Shown here: one piece after another, positions 23,303-36,659 of the stretch
How the letters are laid out: each line of letters starts with the position of its first letter
How positions within the stretch are numbered: position 1 is the first letter of the stretch
Assembly (NCBI GenBank): GCA_964036275.1
Contig: OZ038440.1
Span: forward strand, 11,631,690 to 11,695,689
Length of the DNA: 64,000 nt
Source of the DNA: Litoditis marina
Taxonomy: Eukaryota > Nematoda > Chromadorea > Rhabditida > Rhabditidae
Reading direction: 5' to 3'
The notes under the pieces: model-generated
What the model was told of the DNA's origin: nothing
Databases searched by the model: none
The model's input: the letters and a program-made list of their open reading frames with translations, nothing else
Made by a program: the position numbers and the translations under genes

Positions 23303-24914
23303 TGGGGGTACTGAAAGAATAAGTTTCATAGTATGACTGACTAGGAGACGTGTGCTGTTCTCAATACCAGAATGTTGTGTTTTTCAGTAGCATAAATATA
23401 GGTACAAAGAATTGAATAATGACAGAGTTTTCGGAATTTCTGTGAACGATTGTTAGACGAGGTTATAAGAGTGTAAATGATGAGAAAAAGGAAAGAAACA
23501 GTTTTCCGGTGGGAAAGATACAAAAGTTCTCAGAATGCACTTAACAGTGTGTGCACTGTGGAAAGTTACACAAAATAAGTATAAGTTCTTCGACATGTAA
23601 ATAATGGTTATGCAAGAAAAGGATCACAAAAGTAATATTCTTCTTGGATTATTGGTTATTGACGAGCTGTTGAGAATTTATTCGATAAGGTAAATGATAG
23701 TTTCAAGATTGAGGAATTTAAACCAAATTGGAGATCGAATTATGTTCCCAAGAGACTGCAATCATGCTAAAAATGATCCTGAAAAAATAAATTGTGTTTC
23801 GTTTAGACCATAGTTGGATTTTCAAACTGACTTTTGAACACTTCCAACTATTTGAATTCATAAATATTGAAGGGATATTTGAATGATTCACGTGATGGAT
23901 GAAAAGAAAACTGCCCTATAGGGAACAATAGGATCGGTTCTTATGGTGTCATATTGAAGATTAAAAAAACAGATCGTGAAAATATATCTGGGGTATTGAT
24001 AAATTATGTCAACAACGAATTTTTTCGAAATTTCTTGGAGTATTGGAAACGCAATACCAAACATTGATTACTATTGGTTTTTCAGCTCATTTCAAATTTG
24101 GAATCATCAAAAAACGGTGCCTTTAAAATTAGAAACATTTGAGCAAATCTAGGAGTTACTCTGAGAGCCGCAGCTAGCATGACTGGTTCGAGGCAAAATA
24201 GGTTGTGACGACTGATCTCTAAATGCTTCTTAGTGTTGCTTATTCCTTTGTAAGCTGCGATTACGGATAATCTTCGTCTTCGCATTATTTTAATGGATTA
24301 ATGCTACGAGTCATACGAAAACATCTTGTATATCTCACCAACATAGGGGGGCATTCTCGGAAGAATTTTCTCGGCAAAGTTTGAACGAAAACAAACCGAA
24401 AGTGAATGTCAATTTTCTAAAGTGGTTGTGATATCGGGGTTGGAAGTTCTGTTCCACATATTTTCTCGTAGACTGTAGACTGCAGTGATGTTCCCGGAAA
24501 TGTAAACTGTAGTGATGTCCACACACATACCAAATCTCATATTCTGAATGAAGGGAGATCAAACTACAGAGCAGAATCGAATAACAGGTACAGGTACTTT
24601 CCCAAAGCGAAATCCGTGTTATACCTCGGTTTTCCATTCGATTCTTGGTCTAGAACCAGTTGTTCGACGACTGAACAACTGATTATTATCGAACAATGAG
24701 AAAATATATGGAACAGAACTTGAATTTTTTTTTGTGAAAATGGTCATACCGAATTGAATTATTGCTTCTTACTAATCTTCCTTCGAGTCAACATATAGAA
24801 AAAATGTTCAGAGGGTCTACTAAATATGATTGTTTAGTTAATATCACTTCTCCTGATGTTATCAACAGATAAATGGGATAATAATGTAGGACTACACCCT
24901 TTTCTATTGTTTAA

Positions 24915-25025
24915 AGTAGGACGATTATGTACAATCGCGAGACATCGGACCTTTAAACTGCAATTGAAAAATGTATTGCAGTTTAAAGGACTGAAGCGTT
25001 CGGATTGGACCACATAATTGTCCTT
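24915..25025. mobile_element. Hairpin MITE family C, copy 2
   Basis: GTAGGACGATTATGT at the left is mirrored by ACATAATTGTCCTTC at the right. TTTAAACTGCAATTGAAAAA and its mirror form the loop arms. This copy has more arm mismatches than the one at 44141. Confidence 0.75.
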
Positions 25026-25254
25026 CCATTTGCTCTCTGGTTGGTTCACTAACAAAGTTCTTCGTCAAGTACACAATAGACTCTTTACATGTTTGTTGGG
25101 GACTGATCGCCGAGCAGAAATTAACAGATTAGTTCGAACAAAGCAAGCATTGTTTTATAGAATGAAAGAGGATGATGAGATATTGGAGAGCATAGTGTTG
25201 TTTTTAGTACATCATCTTGTAATGGCAGTACATTTTGTAACTCTGCAGCCTTGA
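25018..25254 (+). CDS. Candidate exon, unknown
   Basis: This open stretch starts in the right arm of a hairpin MITE and ends TGA. Codons from about 25060 look coding: a charged segment rich in R and E is followed by a hydrophobic run (SIVLFLVHHLVMAVHFV). There is no ATG before the middle and no matching upstream exon. It may be a gene fragment cut by the MITE. Confidence 0.25.
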   Translation: MSFHLLSGWFTNKVLRQVHNRLFTCLLGTDRRAEINRLVRTKQALFYRMKEDDEILESIVLFLVHHLVMAVHFVTLQP

Positions 25255-26076
25255 GTGCTTTTAGTTGCAGTTTCGACCAAATGAATTCAGTTTTTCGATA
25301 GTGTACTGACTGTCATAGCAAACCTTTGTTAAATAGTTCGATTCTACTCGGCGTATAGGGTTGAAAACTATTTATCTTTAAAGAGAAGTGTCCTGACGAA
25401 ATTTAGAATGAACATTAGCCAGGTAGGCCCGGCTCATTCCATAAATCTAGTTTGGATAATTATCAATTTCTGCGCATTTATTACCTGACAAGTATTTTTT
25501 CTCACGTCTTCGTCCTCGTTTTAACTTTTTTGTATTCATCATTGTTTAAAAAACAACAAAACGGGCGTTTGCCCGTTTTCTGTGTCGAAAAGTTACAATT
25601 TTCAAGTGAAAAGTACAGTTTCTGGTGATAAAGAAGTATAGGAAAATGTCGTTAGGCGGCGAAAGTGAGCAAACAGAGTGAAAAATAGAATTGATAAGAA
25701 AGAAATGTGGTGGCATGAGGCGTACAAATAGTTGGTAGCAGGGAATTTGTAGTCACTTTCATTCCCAATGAGACGCCTACAGTATGAAAAAAAAAACGTT
25801 TAGTCCGTTTGAATTAGGTAATTGTTACGGTAAAAATTTTTTTCCCATTTTACCTAAAGCGAAAGCTTACAAAAACAGTTTTCTATTGTTTCGAAAAACT
25901 GTAAGATTAGAATGAAAACTCTCAGTGAGAAATGGCAAGAACTATAATATTCAGCACCGGAAACCCAATTCTACTTACACCCACCTTTTTGATATCTCAT
26001 GATTTATTAAATTAAAAAGAATGATATTGTGCATTAACGTCTCAAAATTGTATTTGATTTCGTAGTGGAGGCCAGC

Positions 26077-26304
26077 TTAGATTACATACGTCACACCTAA
26101 CTGTAAACAACTCGCAGAGAAAAACCAAACCAAAAAGAACTGGTTTTCTCCAATGGGAAGGATGGTGAAAACGATAGTTCGTATAAATCTTTCGGCGAAT
26201 TTGTTTACCGAAATAATAATTGTTGTAGACCACTGAAATACTTGAGACACTATAATAGTAAAGTAATCTATTCTTTTAGTTTCGCAGCTCTCAAAGTGGT
26301 TCAA
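26077..26304 (-). pseudogene. Possible chemoreceptor-type 7TM fragment
   Basis: A 75-codon minus-strand frame contains IIISVNKFAERF, which resembles the SxNRF region after the third membrane helix of nematode serpentine receptors (srx/srsx-like), followed by another hydrophobic segment. No other receptor exons were found near it, and part of it is repeated in decayed form next door. The resemblance is weak. Confidence 0.2.
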
Positions 26305-27158
26305 GCCACAACACTAAAATGTCTAAACGACACTTCGTACCAATATTATACCGAAACAACAATTATTATATCCACTAAAAACAATGTAATAGTATGGTAA
26401 TCTGGAAGCATAACTTTCTTCTCCAAAGTATTTTTACACGAACTTAAGAAACCTCTGAACTACAGCAGAGGTAAAGTAAAAACTATGAAAAAAGCGGTAC
26501 TGTTTGAAGTTCAAAAGGATCGGTTTCGGCCAAAAAACCGGATTTTTACCTTGAAAAGTCAATCAGCGTTTGAGGGTCATAGGTGTAAGCGGGTTAGGAA
26601 ACAAAATGATGGTAATCGAGGATTAAACATAGCTCGAATGTTTCGGTTTTACGTAAATGCCTGGTCGCGAACAAAAACTAATGTTTCAGTGTCGGAGTTT
26701 TGAAATGACCAAATGAAAGTGTCAAGTTTTTGAATTTAGGGAACCTTTTTCAGAATTTTTCTGTTTTTGTGAGAGTCACCCTCCCTGATTATTGTTGTAC
26801 AACTAAAGTGATCGAAAGTCGTTCAGGTTCATCATAGACTTTCAGCGAATGGTTAGAAAACGAACAGAGAACTTTAGATAAATGTGTTCACGTGAGTTTC
26901 ACGTGAGGCTCACGTGAGAAATACGAAGACCATGCTTGGAGTCCTCATTGTCGGCGTATAGTGAAATGTTGGTTGTTAGTGAGACGAAAACACAAAGAAA
27001 TGGCACGTAGTACAATGAAAAGGAGAACTGGAGAAGCGGTGTTTGTTGATAGAAAACTGACAACCAGATGGACGAATATCAATGAATCATCGAAAGAAAA
27101 GAGGAGCGGAAGGTGGGGAAATAGAGGTGATGTCATTTGGAAAAGAAGGGGGGGGAGA

Positions 27159-27333
<175 letters not shown>

Positions 27334-28693
27334 GAGAAGGAAATATGGTGGAACACATGTTGTAAATTAAGTAATGTATAAATCAATGTGTAGTTTGTTT
27401 CGCCTATAAGTCCCTACAAAACTACACTGGCTAACGGTTAAGGCTCATCAGGGGATTCCGTTAGCCATAAATAGGAGTTTATGTGATGAACAACAATTTA
27501 TTTTGTAGGAGAGAGAGAGAGACAGAGAGAGAAATAAAAGTAAATATTACAAACCTATATAAAAGAACAATGAGGAATATTATAAACCTATATAAATACA
27601 TAAAGTTTCCTAAAATACCTGTATATGACGTTGTGGGGGTGACTATTTAGAGAGAGAGAAGGGAAGAGAGAAGGAGAGAAAGGGAGATAGAGGGGGAAGA
27701 TTGGGAGAGAATAATAGGGAAAAAAGAGGGAGAGAGAGAGAGGGGAGAGAAAGAGAGAGAACTACACATGTAGTGAAATCCATGCCACATAAGCATGTGA
27801 AAGAAACCATAATTTGAGAACGTCCAATGTTTAATCATTCACCTGGTAATCTACATTCACACAGTTTCCCTTGTGTTTATTCACTTTCTAGTTACTATTT
27901 GTTAATTTCTAAGAAACTGAAGAACATACACAACTCACCTAATTTTTTCTCGGATAGGTCGATCATGTGTTTTCTGAAATAAATAGTACGTATCACTGAT
28001 GGGAACATGGAACATGGGAAAACTTAGAGAACAGAGAGAACAGACACGAGAGACGGCGAAAGAGTGGGCGAAAGTGAGAGAATGCAGAGATGGAAAGAAT
28101 GCGCAAAGATCACTGTCATAAGACCAAAGCCAAACGAGAAAATAGATGACTGTAGAGTTCGGAAAGGAGAGTGAAATGAGAAAGAGGGAAAGAGAGATAA
28201 GAGAGCAGAGAAGAGAAAATGAGGTTAAGTATTGTAAATACATGCAAACACGAACGTAGAGAAAGAAGAAAGAAACTTTTCTAAATAGAAGAAAGGTCGC
28301 AACTATGTTCAACTGGGTTCTGTACCTAGGTAAACTGTTCTCCACCTTCCAAAGAGATCGTATCACTTCATTTGTATTGTTCACAAACATTGTAATAGTC
28401 AAAATACTATTACGAGTGGAACCTACATCATATTATGCTGTGCATGTGTGACAGAATATGTAGTTTGATCTACTGCAATTGAAAATACTAACACAGCTAC
28501 GCGGAAAAAAACTTCTGTTTCTTTTCCGCTCAAAATTTGTGCAAAATTAATACAGTGAAAATTGCAGCATACATGCATACATAAAGATTAGTTTCAAATT
28601 TATTTGAAACAAAACAATTTTTGAACGCACAAGATTTCCTAATACCACATCAAAACAATTGGATAAAAACTTGGTTTAGCTGTTTTCGCGCAG

Positions 28694-28828
28694 CATTTTG
28701 ATAGTGTTTTAGATAGCTACGCGGACTGGTTCATGCTTCTAACATCGGCAGATAGTGACGAGGCGATAATGAATAGGATAAACAATTCACCAGTCGTTTT
28801 CATGCTACGTCATCAACATAGATTATGA
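28694..28828 (+). CDS. Candidate terminal exon, 44 codons
   Basis: The frame opens after a TTTTCGCGCAG acceptor and runs to TGA without interruption in AT-rich surroundings. It gives a globular-looking peptide (SYADWFMLLTSADSDEAI in the middle). No upstream exon with matching phase was identified. Not recognised. Confidence 0.25.
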   Translation, partial: HFDSVLDSYADWFMLLTSADSDEAIMNRINNSPVVFMLRHQHRL

Positions 28829-29823
28829 CAACTAGTTCAAATACAGGTAGAAAGATAAGAGAGTTGAATTCGAATACAAATAACAATCTAGAGATAGTGG
28901 TACTGGTGCCATAAATGAGTTGTACTTTGAGTTGCACACACACTTTCAATAGTGAATTGAACTACAAACACAGCAGATCAACAAGTACCGTTCAAGGCTG
29001 TCATTTTCGAATGAACTCGAATATTTTACCGAACTATAATAAATGAACAGTTGAATGAGTGACGTGAATATAGACGTGTATGAATGATATTATACCGGGT
29101 ACCAATTTGAGCGACATTGATTACACAGGAAATTGCTGGAAAGGAACTGAACTGATAGCTGACCAAAAAGTATAGGTACTTTTTGAGTAGAGAATTTGTG
29201 GAACGAGGAAATTAACTTGTGACGTAATGGGAAAGGTATAGGTAATGTGGAAGAAGGTCTGAAACTGCGTGTTACAGTTTATGTCTGTGTTTGTAGTTTA
29301 ATGCGCTCATTTTTCGTCCTGATTCGAGATAACTTTTGTGTTCACAAATCGATACCACAATTAGAGGATCCACTCCCCAGGGGTGGAAGCTCTAGAAATG
29401 GGAGCTTTGTTGATTACAGAAAGCCTTGTGTTTTCTCAGCCACAAGGAAATGCGCGAAAGATTAGTAGAATGGTACTCGTAAACAAGTGGTAAACATCAC
29501 TAACGAGCCGTAGTTGACTGGGATAATGCAATGATGTGTGATTTTCCCACAAGTTTAGATGTAATTCTCATTATTGCTGCGTGCTTTTCTGCAGTAACTT
29601 TAAACTTTCGCATGACCACATTTCAATGAAAACACGAAAACATGCGTTTTATAGGGATGTGTCTGTCTGGTGTTTTAACAAAGTTACATAAAACAAGATA
29701 CAAGAAACTAACTGTCGAGAAGTTCACAAATCATACTGTAAGAGACCACATAAAGAGTGTGACGGTTACACCAGGCTATTCCGAGTTTTTGTTCCGATAA
29801 TAAAAACAGTTATTTGCCACAGT

Positions 29824-30129
29824 TCAATATGAAAATAGGGGTGAAATCGGGGGATTAGTTGTGTTGTTGTGTTTAACGATCGGTGTCATCGCGTGGAAAA
29901 CTAGTTCGCGACCGTTATTAACTTTTTCCACTCTCATAAAACTCACAGTCTGGAGATAAAAAAAAGAACTATTTCGAGAGAATCTCATAAGTATGAGTTT
30001 ATCTAACATAGAAAAAATTATGAGGAATGTTGTATTCAGAAAATCACGCGAAAATTCTAAAGGAGATGATTGTACACACATAAAAAAAGCAAGAGACCAA
30101 AACAAATATAATACTTTGTATGCATCCAC
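29824..30129 (-). CDS. Candidate hydrophobic exon or secreted protein
   Basis: A minus-strand frame of about 101 codons whose first part is signal- or membrane-like (YLFWSLAFFMCVQS) and whose second half is polar with NTT sequons. The frame continues upstream to a CTCTGAG acceptor without an ATG. It is more likely an internal or terminal exon than a complete gene. An internal CTCCAG acceptor near 29950 could split it. Confidence 0.25.
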   Translation of the reverse strand: MDAYKVLYLFWSLAFFMCVQSSPLEFSRDFLNTTFLIIFSMLDKLILMRFSRNSSFFYLQTVSFMRVEKVNNGRELVFHAMTPIVKHNNTTNPPISPLFSY

Positions 30130-30632
30130 ATAGAATTGGATAGGACTATAGTTCCGAGACGAAACTCAGAGAAGAAATGAAGCTAGACCTTTTCCCGAGA
30201 ATTAAAGTTTTGTAAAAACAGCCAAAACTCGTTGATTACCTAAATCAAACGGCGCAAGTGGCGCTTGACACCAAATAGAGCAAGGACGAAATACGGATGC
30301 AAACGTTTACCAGATTTCTTCGATGAAAAACGAATTACACAGTTTTCGTCGACTTTGATTCCATCACTATAAGTGATGAAGTTCGAAGAACAAACAGAAC
30401 TGATGAAGCATCAATATAGTTAGGAAACTAGAAACAGGACAATCAAATCGATCACCATGCATAGAGTTTTGTTTGTCCATAATACTGCCAGTTGAATATT
30501 CAAAATTTTGTCAGGTAAAACATGCAAAACAATCAAAGTTTACATAATTCGATGTGTATTTTTGTTTACTTATAGTATAAGTGTTTTCGTGTAAAGTAAA
30601 CAAGCATTGACGTGTAGAGCGCAAATAATGGT

Positions 30633-30704
30633 GTTTGTAGTCTGATCCCGCTTTGCGGTCAAAATTCGTAAATCATCGACCAGTATCGAGTTGAAACTAC
30701 AACT
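30633..30704. repeat. GTAGTTTGATC short hairpin
   Basis: TTTGTAGTCTGATC and GTTGAAACTACAAC flank about 45 bases. Both 5' flanks at 30590 and 30735 share a GTGTAAAGTAA...GATTGACGTGT word, so this hairpin interrupts a short local duplication. Confidence 0.65.
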
Positions 30705-30825
30705 GTGGGGATCCTCGAAATATGTCTTCGTGTAAAGTAACGAGGATTGACGTGTTGAATGCAAATAATGCTGTTTGTGTACCGCAGAGTGAGAAGTTGA
30801 CGATGATTAGTCAAATGGGCTAACA

Positions 30826-30897
30826 AGCCGTGTGGCAGACTGGTTAGCACGCTGGTTTTTCAGGCAGACGATCCAGTGTTCGATCTTTTCGCAGACA
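30826..30897 (+). pseudogene. tRNA-like sequence
   Basis: TGGCAGACTGGTTAGC resembles a Pol III A box and GTTCGATC a B box, 40 bases apart as in a tRNA with a variable arm. The acceptor stem cannot be paired convincingly. A decayed tRNA or tRNA-derived repeat is likely. Confidence 0.4.
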
Positions 30898-32979
30898 CCG
30901 CGTACGCGACTTTTTCCACTCCAATGCTACACTTGTGGTGAGATTGATGTGTTTTAGTAGGAATGAGAGAAAGATAAGAATAGACAAGAATAGAAATGAA
31001 TTTTTTGTAACAAAATTTAAGTTGAAACAATTGATTAGTAAAACTTGTTGGATTGACATTCTTGTTATAGGAAAAATTCGTTCAAAGAGAAAAGAGAGTG
31101 AGCAAGACAAAGAAAGAGATTTTGAAATGCAAGTTTATAAGCTTAACAATTCAACACGACGTATTTAAAAATATATCTAGACAACAAACTGAAGAGAAAA
31201 AAGTCAATGTAAGCGGAACACGTCCCGCTGGGACTCTGACAGGTTTTTCCCCATGTTACACTTTGTATAGAATTCAAAATATTCCGATATTCGTAAGTTA
31301 TTGGGTTCTGTTACAACATGTGAGCGGAAACACTTTTCGAAAACGAGTTTTATATTAGAAACATTCCCCACAAATTTATTGGTATATTGCCAACGTGTTA
31401 GTGCGATTGATCTCGGAACCATTGGCATTTTCTGCGATTATCAAACTACAAAAGTGAGAGAGGATTGGGGTCGATGAGGGCGCAGACATCTGCGTCTCTA
31501 TGATCTGCACACTCTCTTTCATCGAGAACTTCACAAAAGTGGGGAGCATTTTACTTGCTAATTGGCAGAGTTATCTCAGAACGGTGCCTATATCATCAGA
31601 GTGACAGAATATAAGCCGAGATTGTTTTCGTGCCCAAGAGATTGTAGTATTATACGTGATTCAGAAGCCGTAGTCGGATAGCAATCAACATATTAGATAT
31701 TTCATAAGTTGACTCGGAATCACTTATTGTAATTACAGCTCACTCCCAGGAACTTTTCACGCAAAACAATTGTCCCTATAAAATGTTTTGAGTCGCAGAA
31801 AAATACCACGCATCTGAAACACACCATGAAACCTTAGTAGGTTTTCAATTTTAACTTAATTTTTTAAAATTTAAGGATATGCCATTCGTCAAAAATTGCA
31901 TCTTTGTTGTGAAGACGTTTTGGTTTGGACGAGATAGGGAAACACCAACTCTCCAGTTTTTTGAGATTGTGATGGTTAGAAATGTTTTTAGTGTGGTCGT
32001 TGGACATTTTTGTCCATTTTGTGTTTTTTGGTCATATCATAATGGTCCAACTACGTCATTCTATCTTCGATCATTAACGATACCCAATATCTCTCAACAA
32101 TTGGGTCATTCATCAGACAGGCTAGAGGTGATTGGAACACAAAGAAACTCAGAACAAGCGGGGTGGAAATACAGTAACAAAATGTAGTGCGTGCCAAAAG
32201 TACAATTTGACTTTTGTTAGGATTCCAAATATTTTTTAGAAACTACAGTGTTCTTCAACTATTGCAACCATTTAGATCTATAGTGCGTCTGATAATGCAA
32301 GGAACTTGGTCTACCTAAACGATTTTAACACAACCAAATAATATTTGGTTGTGTAAGGGCATACAGTGGAACTAACACACAATTTTTTTTTCTCCAAAAG
32401 AACTGACCATTACTTTTCAAACAAATATATCTGATGGACTGAAGAGAAACCAGAAAACTTAACTTCACCAGGTTTGTGTGAGGAAATAGGCAACGAGGGA
32501 AATTATGGTTTTGGCTAACATGTGAAAAATAAATTCATGCTATGCATTTTCAGAACAAAATGCGCAATGTGAATTAGAGCTGAACTCATGGTTTCGTGAA
32601 AAAAATGTGTCTTTTTGAGAATGACCTAGAAAACGGGGTGGAAATAATGTTAAAAAGGGTGGTCGGTTACGATAAATCGAGATGGGTTTCGGATCAATGA
32701 ACGAGCGAAGGAGATGGATAGACATGATAGGGAGAGAACCGGAAAACGAACACCGTCGAAGGAATGTCTCTGCGCTCTCTCTCTATTATACACACTGTTC
32801 CGTAGCTGTATGACAGGCGAATTATGACTATACAAAGTGAACTAACTTTCCTTTTCTATTGAACTTTGAACTTCAACGTATACTCCATTAGCAGAACTAC
32901 TGACTATCATGATTTAGAAAAAAATCGACTTGCAGCTTTCTAATAAAATTAAATTACCTGAGTGATCAAAATCTGGAAT

Positions 32980-33033
32980 TGTAGTTTGATATTTGATCCA
33001 CATGCAACCGTGATGCGAAGTGATCGAACTACA
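32980..33033. repeat. GTAGTTTGATC short hairpin
   Basis: TTGTAGTTTGATA and TGATCGAACTACAT flank 28 bases. The region 33040-33234 just beyond reads as open and codon-like on both strands (ends in TGT TAA on plus), but no model could be built. Confidence 0.6.
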
Positions 33034-33663
33034 TACACCGCCGAAGGTCACAACATAACCTTCTCGCCCGAATTTCGCAGCCACCTCTTCTATTCTAAGA
33101 AATGTATGAAAACTACACGACTTCCAACCAAATGGTTCTACTTTCATCAAAATGCTTCTGAAAACTTTACAATTTCCCAAAACGTACTGATTCGTTTGAT
33201 ACAGCTGAAAACAACATTGTATACTGTATGTTAAATTTGGTAAAATGTTCACAAATAAGGCATTGAAACTTATGACTTAGTTTGAAATGAGAAAATGTGT
33301 GGACACTTATACATTTATTTTTAAATTTGTTTATGAGACATGCACGAAGGCTTGGTTATGGGTTGATGTCAGAATCATTTGTAATATAACGAGGTAATAA
33401 CATAATGTTATTATGACGTAATCGTATATTTACAAATCATTATTGTGATTACACGACCGAGACAAAACCAGAACAATTGGAATAACGCGTGTAAAAATAT
33501 ATAGTACGAGTGTTCTTGAATATCGCCTTATTTCCATGGGAAATTTGGCCGAAACAAAGTCAGGATCTATACATCAGCAATAGACTTAAAATCAAATAGT
33601 TTAAAATGAAACTCATTATGGTGAGAAGAATTACTACGTTGATTCAATAGGTATTGATTGTTT

Positions 33664-35492
33664 TTAGAGAGTACTGAGTTGAACAATCAATTCATCCAGG
33701 AACACGGTGATTTTATCCATTGAAGCCGGGCAGAAACGACGCTGGAGTTGGTCCTGGAACGAAAAACTCTGTAAAAAGGAATTTGTACTAGTTTTCGAAG
33801 TTGGAAGTAATGGAGTTGTTCAGGTTGGACTGGAAACGCGAAAACTCAACTTACAAACAGAGTGAAGTCATGCGCAATCGATTAAAATCGCTCAAAAAAC
33901 TACGTGTTTCGGTGCGCCACACACAGAAGTATGAACCTCATTCTCAAATAAGTCAGCTCAGTTAATTTCCCTGCTTCTCTTATGTTGACCAAATTTGTAA
34001 TGTTCGTGATCTTCGAAAGTGTTGCTGATAGCGGAAACCATAATCGAGCAAGGCAATAACAAATTAATAATTCGTCTACTCAATCAATAATTTGAGCGTG
34101 GCTACTTAGTTCCCAACTTTGTATGTTTCAGCATACAGTAGAAGATCACAACCCTAATCCAGTAGTGACGCTGACGATACATTTCAGCTCGAACGTGACC
34201 TTTTTCATCAAGTCATGGTATAGAAGGGGTTCGCCCTTTCCAAGCGAGCCTATACGGTGCAAGTTGCTCCAGCCGCTGTGTTTGTAGTTTGACCCTGTTG
34301 CTTTTCAGTGGTCTTCCGTGAACTATGGCGTTATGGGGATCCAACTACAATTAGGAATCAGTATTTGCTAATAATATCGCCTTGTGAACGAACTCACAAA
34401 CATAAACTTCCTCTTGTCGTGAGCTGATGGCATATCCAACAACGTATCCAATTCAATATCGATACCCTAAATGTAATCAAACATAGATTCGAAAAGTACA
34501 CTTATATTCATTATTGGAAGGTTTTAAGAGAACGAACTGTTTGCGGGCTTTAGCGGGCGAAATGTTTTTTTCTTAAAACTCAGCGAAATTAGCGGGCGAA
34601 ATGTGGAAGGCGTTGATGTGATTGCGGAAACAACTTATTAGTAATAACATGCAGGTCTTGAATCACTTTTCTGAACGTACGATATGTCTTTTTTCAAATG
34701 TGATAAATATATAATGAAACATAGACTCATAATATCGATAATAACAGTCTCACGTTATCTTCCTTTCCATCGAACAATTTCGACACTTCTTCATCTAACC
34801 AATTTTCCACCTGAAATAAGCGAAATGAACAACAATTCAAGAAATGTCAAACAATAGTAGAGTTCCTTATACATATTCAGCTCAATTACGTTGAACAATA
34901 CTGAAAACTGAGCGTAGTTTTTGTTGACATCATTTAAACAATTGATTTCACCTGCATTCGTTTTCTGATCAACCTCATCTGCTGCTTTCCGTACTTCATG
35001 GTAAGAACTCGAGTTCGCTCCGCCTGAAGTTTTTTTTGCAAAAAAAACGTATTCAATTAGGATTGTCTTGTGATATTGTAGGCAAGATCTTTGGTTTAAA
35101 CGTCGATCGAAGAAACATTTTGTATATTTTTCATTGCTCTGTGGTTTTGACCCGAGTAGTTGATGGTTGTCGTTGTCAGTGTCAATGTTCTCTGAACTTT
35201 AAGTCTGACCTCATTACACCTCTCTACGATTTTGGTTTTCAAAAAACACATTCACTACTTGAGATTGCTTTGCGACACTGTAGGCTATTTGCCATTTCCG
35301 AAAACTATAAGTTTTCCGTTTCAGAAGTAGCTGTAAGAAACCATTTACTTTTGTTTTGACGCGTTTGTAGTTTTGACTCGACTTTTAGTTTGTTGTTGAC
35401 GTTGTCTGAACTTTGATGTCCGAGCTTACCTTTCTCGTATTGGCGTCCCCTCCAAATCCGCCGAATCGAGTGTGTTTTATTTCGTCGGTCAT
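33664..35492 (-). CDS. Protein phosphatase 1 inhibitor, PPP1R14 (CPI-17/PHI-1-like) family, 116 aa
   Basis: Minus-strand exons: 35492-35430, 35023-34952, 34810-34754, 34466-34398 and 33753-33664. All junctions are phase 0 with GT-AG. The start lies 23 bases after a TGTCTTCAG acceptor, fitting a spliced leader. Family members bind and inhibit protein phosphatase 1, strongly so when a conserved threonine in the T-V-KYxR motif is phosphorylated. Here residues 26-32 read RVLTMKY, so T29 matches that site. The following core has the family pattern: a basic helix (QQMRLIRKRMQ), VENWLDEEVSKLF (family: LEEWIVEQLGQLY) and GIDIELDTLLDM (family: EIDIDDLLD). A final helix FLDELIVQLSTL closes the chain. 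Length is normal for the family. The basic patch before the threonine is shorter than in vertebrate CPI-17, so the controlling kinase may differ. Confidence 0.9.
34281..34350. repeat. GTAGTTTGATC short hairpin (intronic)
   Basis: TTTGTAGTTTGAC and ATCCAACTACAAT flank about 45 bases, inside the last intron of the PP1 inhibitor gene. Confidence 0.65.
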
Positions 35493-35618
35493 ATTTCTTC
35501 TATCAGGGTAGTTTCTGAAGACACGTAAAAATGAACACAACGAATAGTTGAGAGTTTTCGCTAGAAATCGATGAATTTGCAAGTGGAACAGTGTGCAGTA
35601 GTGATATGTCGTCTACTG

Positions 35619-35752
35619 TATACTGTTAGTCAATTGCGCAATCACGTGGAACATGTTAAGCACAGAAGAACTCACAAACGTGCAATTACAAAGTGCACGA
35701 AGCCTCATTAGAATGCGGACTTCACGTGACTATTTAATTTACATCTAGTATA
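35619..35752 (-). mobile_element. MITE family A, copy 3
   Basis: Begins TATACTGTTAGTCAATTG and ends CATCTAGTATA, in reverse orientation to copy 1. Confidence 0.85.
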
Positions 35753-35759
35753 ATCGAGA

Positions 35760-36640
35760 TAACCACTTGTCAAAAGGGATACCTCAAACAATGATATAAC
35801 GGCTGACACCAGTTGCTGTACAGAATTGAATATATCAAATCCAATCGATAGGGAATGAAATCACGTTAAATTCAAACAAGGTTTGAAATAACTTATGATT
35901 GCAAAATGGTTGAATCAAAAGAAGACAATGGAGGAGATTTGAGGTACGAAAACAGTTCGAAAAAATCTTCATTTAGGTACACTTTTACATGAATTACATG
36001 ATAACCCCAGAAAACTATTTGGCTTGTTTACAAGTTGTAATCTTTTGCTATATGATTCCGTCAAGTTTGGCTGAACAAAGAGGTTTCATCTGCCATTCTG
36101 CTTCCTAGAAAACACTGACTTCATTGCGATTTCGCGAAAACCAGAACCTTCCAAAATCCATAATAAAATATTGAGAACACAGCAACTAATCATTTCTATA
36201 TTATGAATTAAAGTTAAAGCAGCTGTCAATGTAAAATACCTTTATAAAGTGGAGGAAAATCTGTAAGTTTATGACAGCTAAGCAAACTTTATAGAAGCCA
36301 CAAATTTACCATAAAAATTAGAACGAGAAAAAACCTTTTCGAAAAACTGTCCTGCAAAAAGAAGCTTATGGCTAGAGTTAATTACATTATTAATTAATGT
36401 CTGAATAACAGATGAAAAGTCTGGAACTGAATAACATCAGTTGTTTCTATACGAATTGGCAAGTGTTGATCTCCGTTCTAACGAAATGATGATCACCATT
36501 TGCATCCCGACGCGATACAGAAGATCAGCATGACAGAATGACGTGGGAATAGTTCTCACCGCAATCAAAATGGAAGCTTATGCCACGTTTAGATTCTAAG
36601 CACCAAACTGAACTGGACAACCATATGAAGTTATATAGAT
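35760..36640. other. Intergenic, nothing firm
   Basis: A plus-strand ATG at 35907 opens 13 codons ending in a GTACGA donor (35946). It could be a first exon, but no following exon in phase was found. Confidence 0.3.
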
Positions 36641-36659
36641 AGTCCGCAACGGCACATTT

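Noticed and set aside
27935..28402. 155-codon minus-strand frame
   Set aside because: The DNA is strongly purine-biased on the plus strand, which removes stop codons by composition. The peptide is low-complexity Ser/Leu/Phe with no splice context.
31879..32187. 102-codon plus-strand ATG frame
   Set aside because: AT-rich with T-rich runs; no acceptor near the start, no recognisable domain. Possible but not supported.
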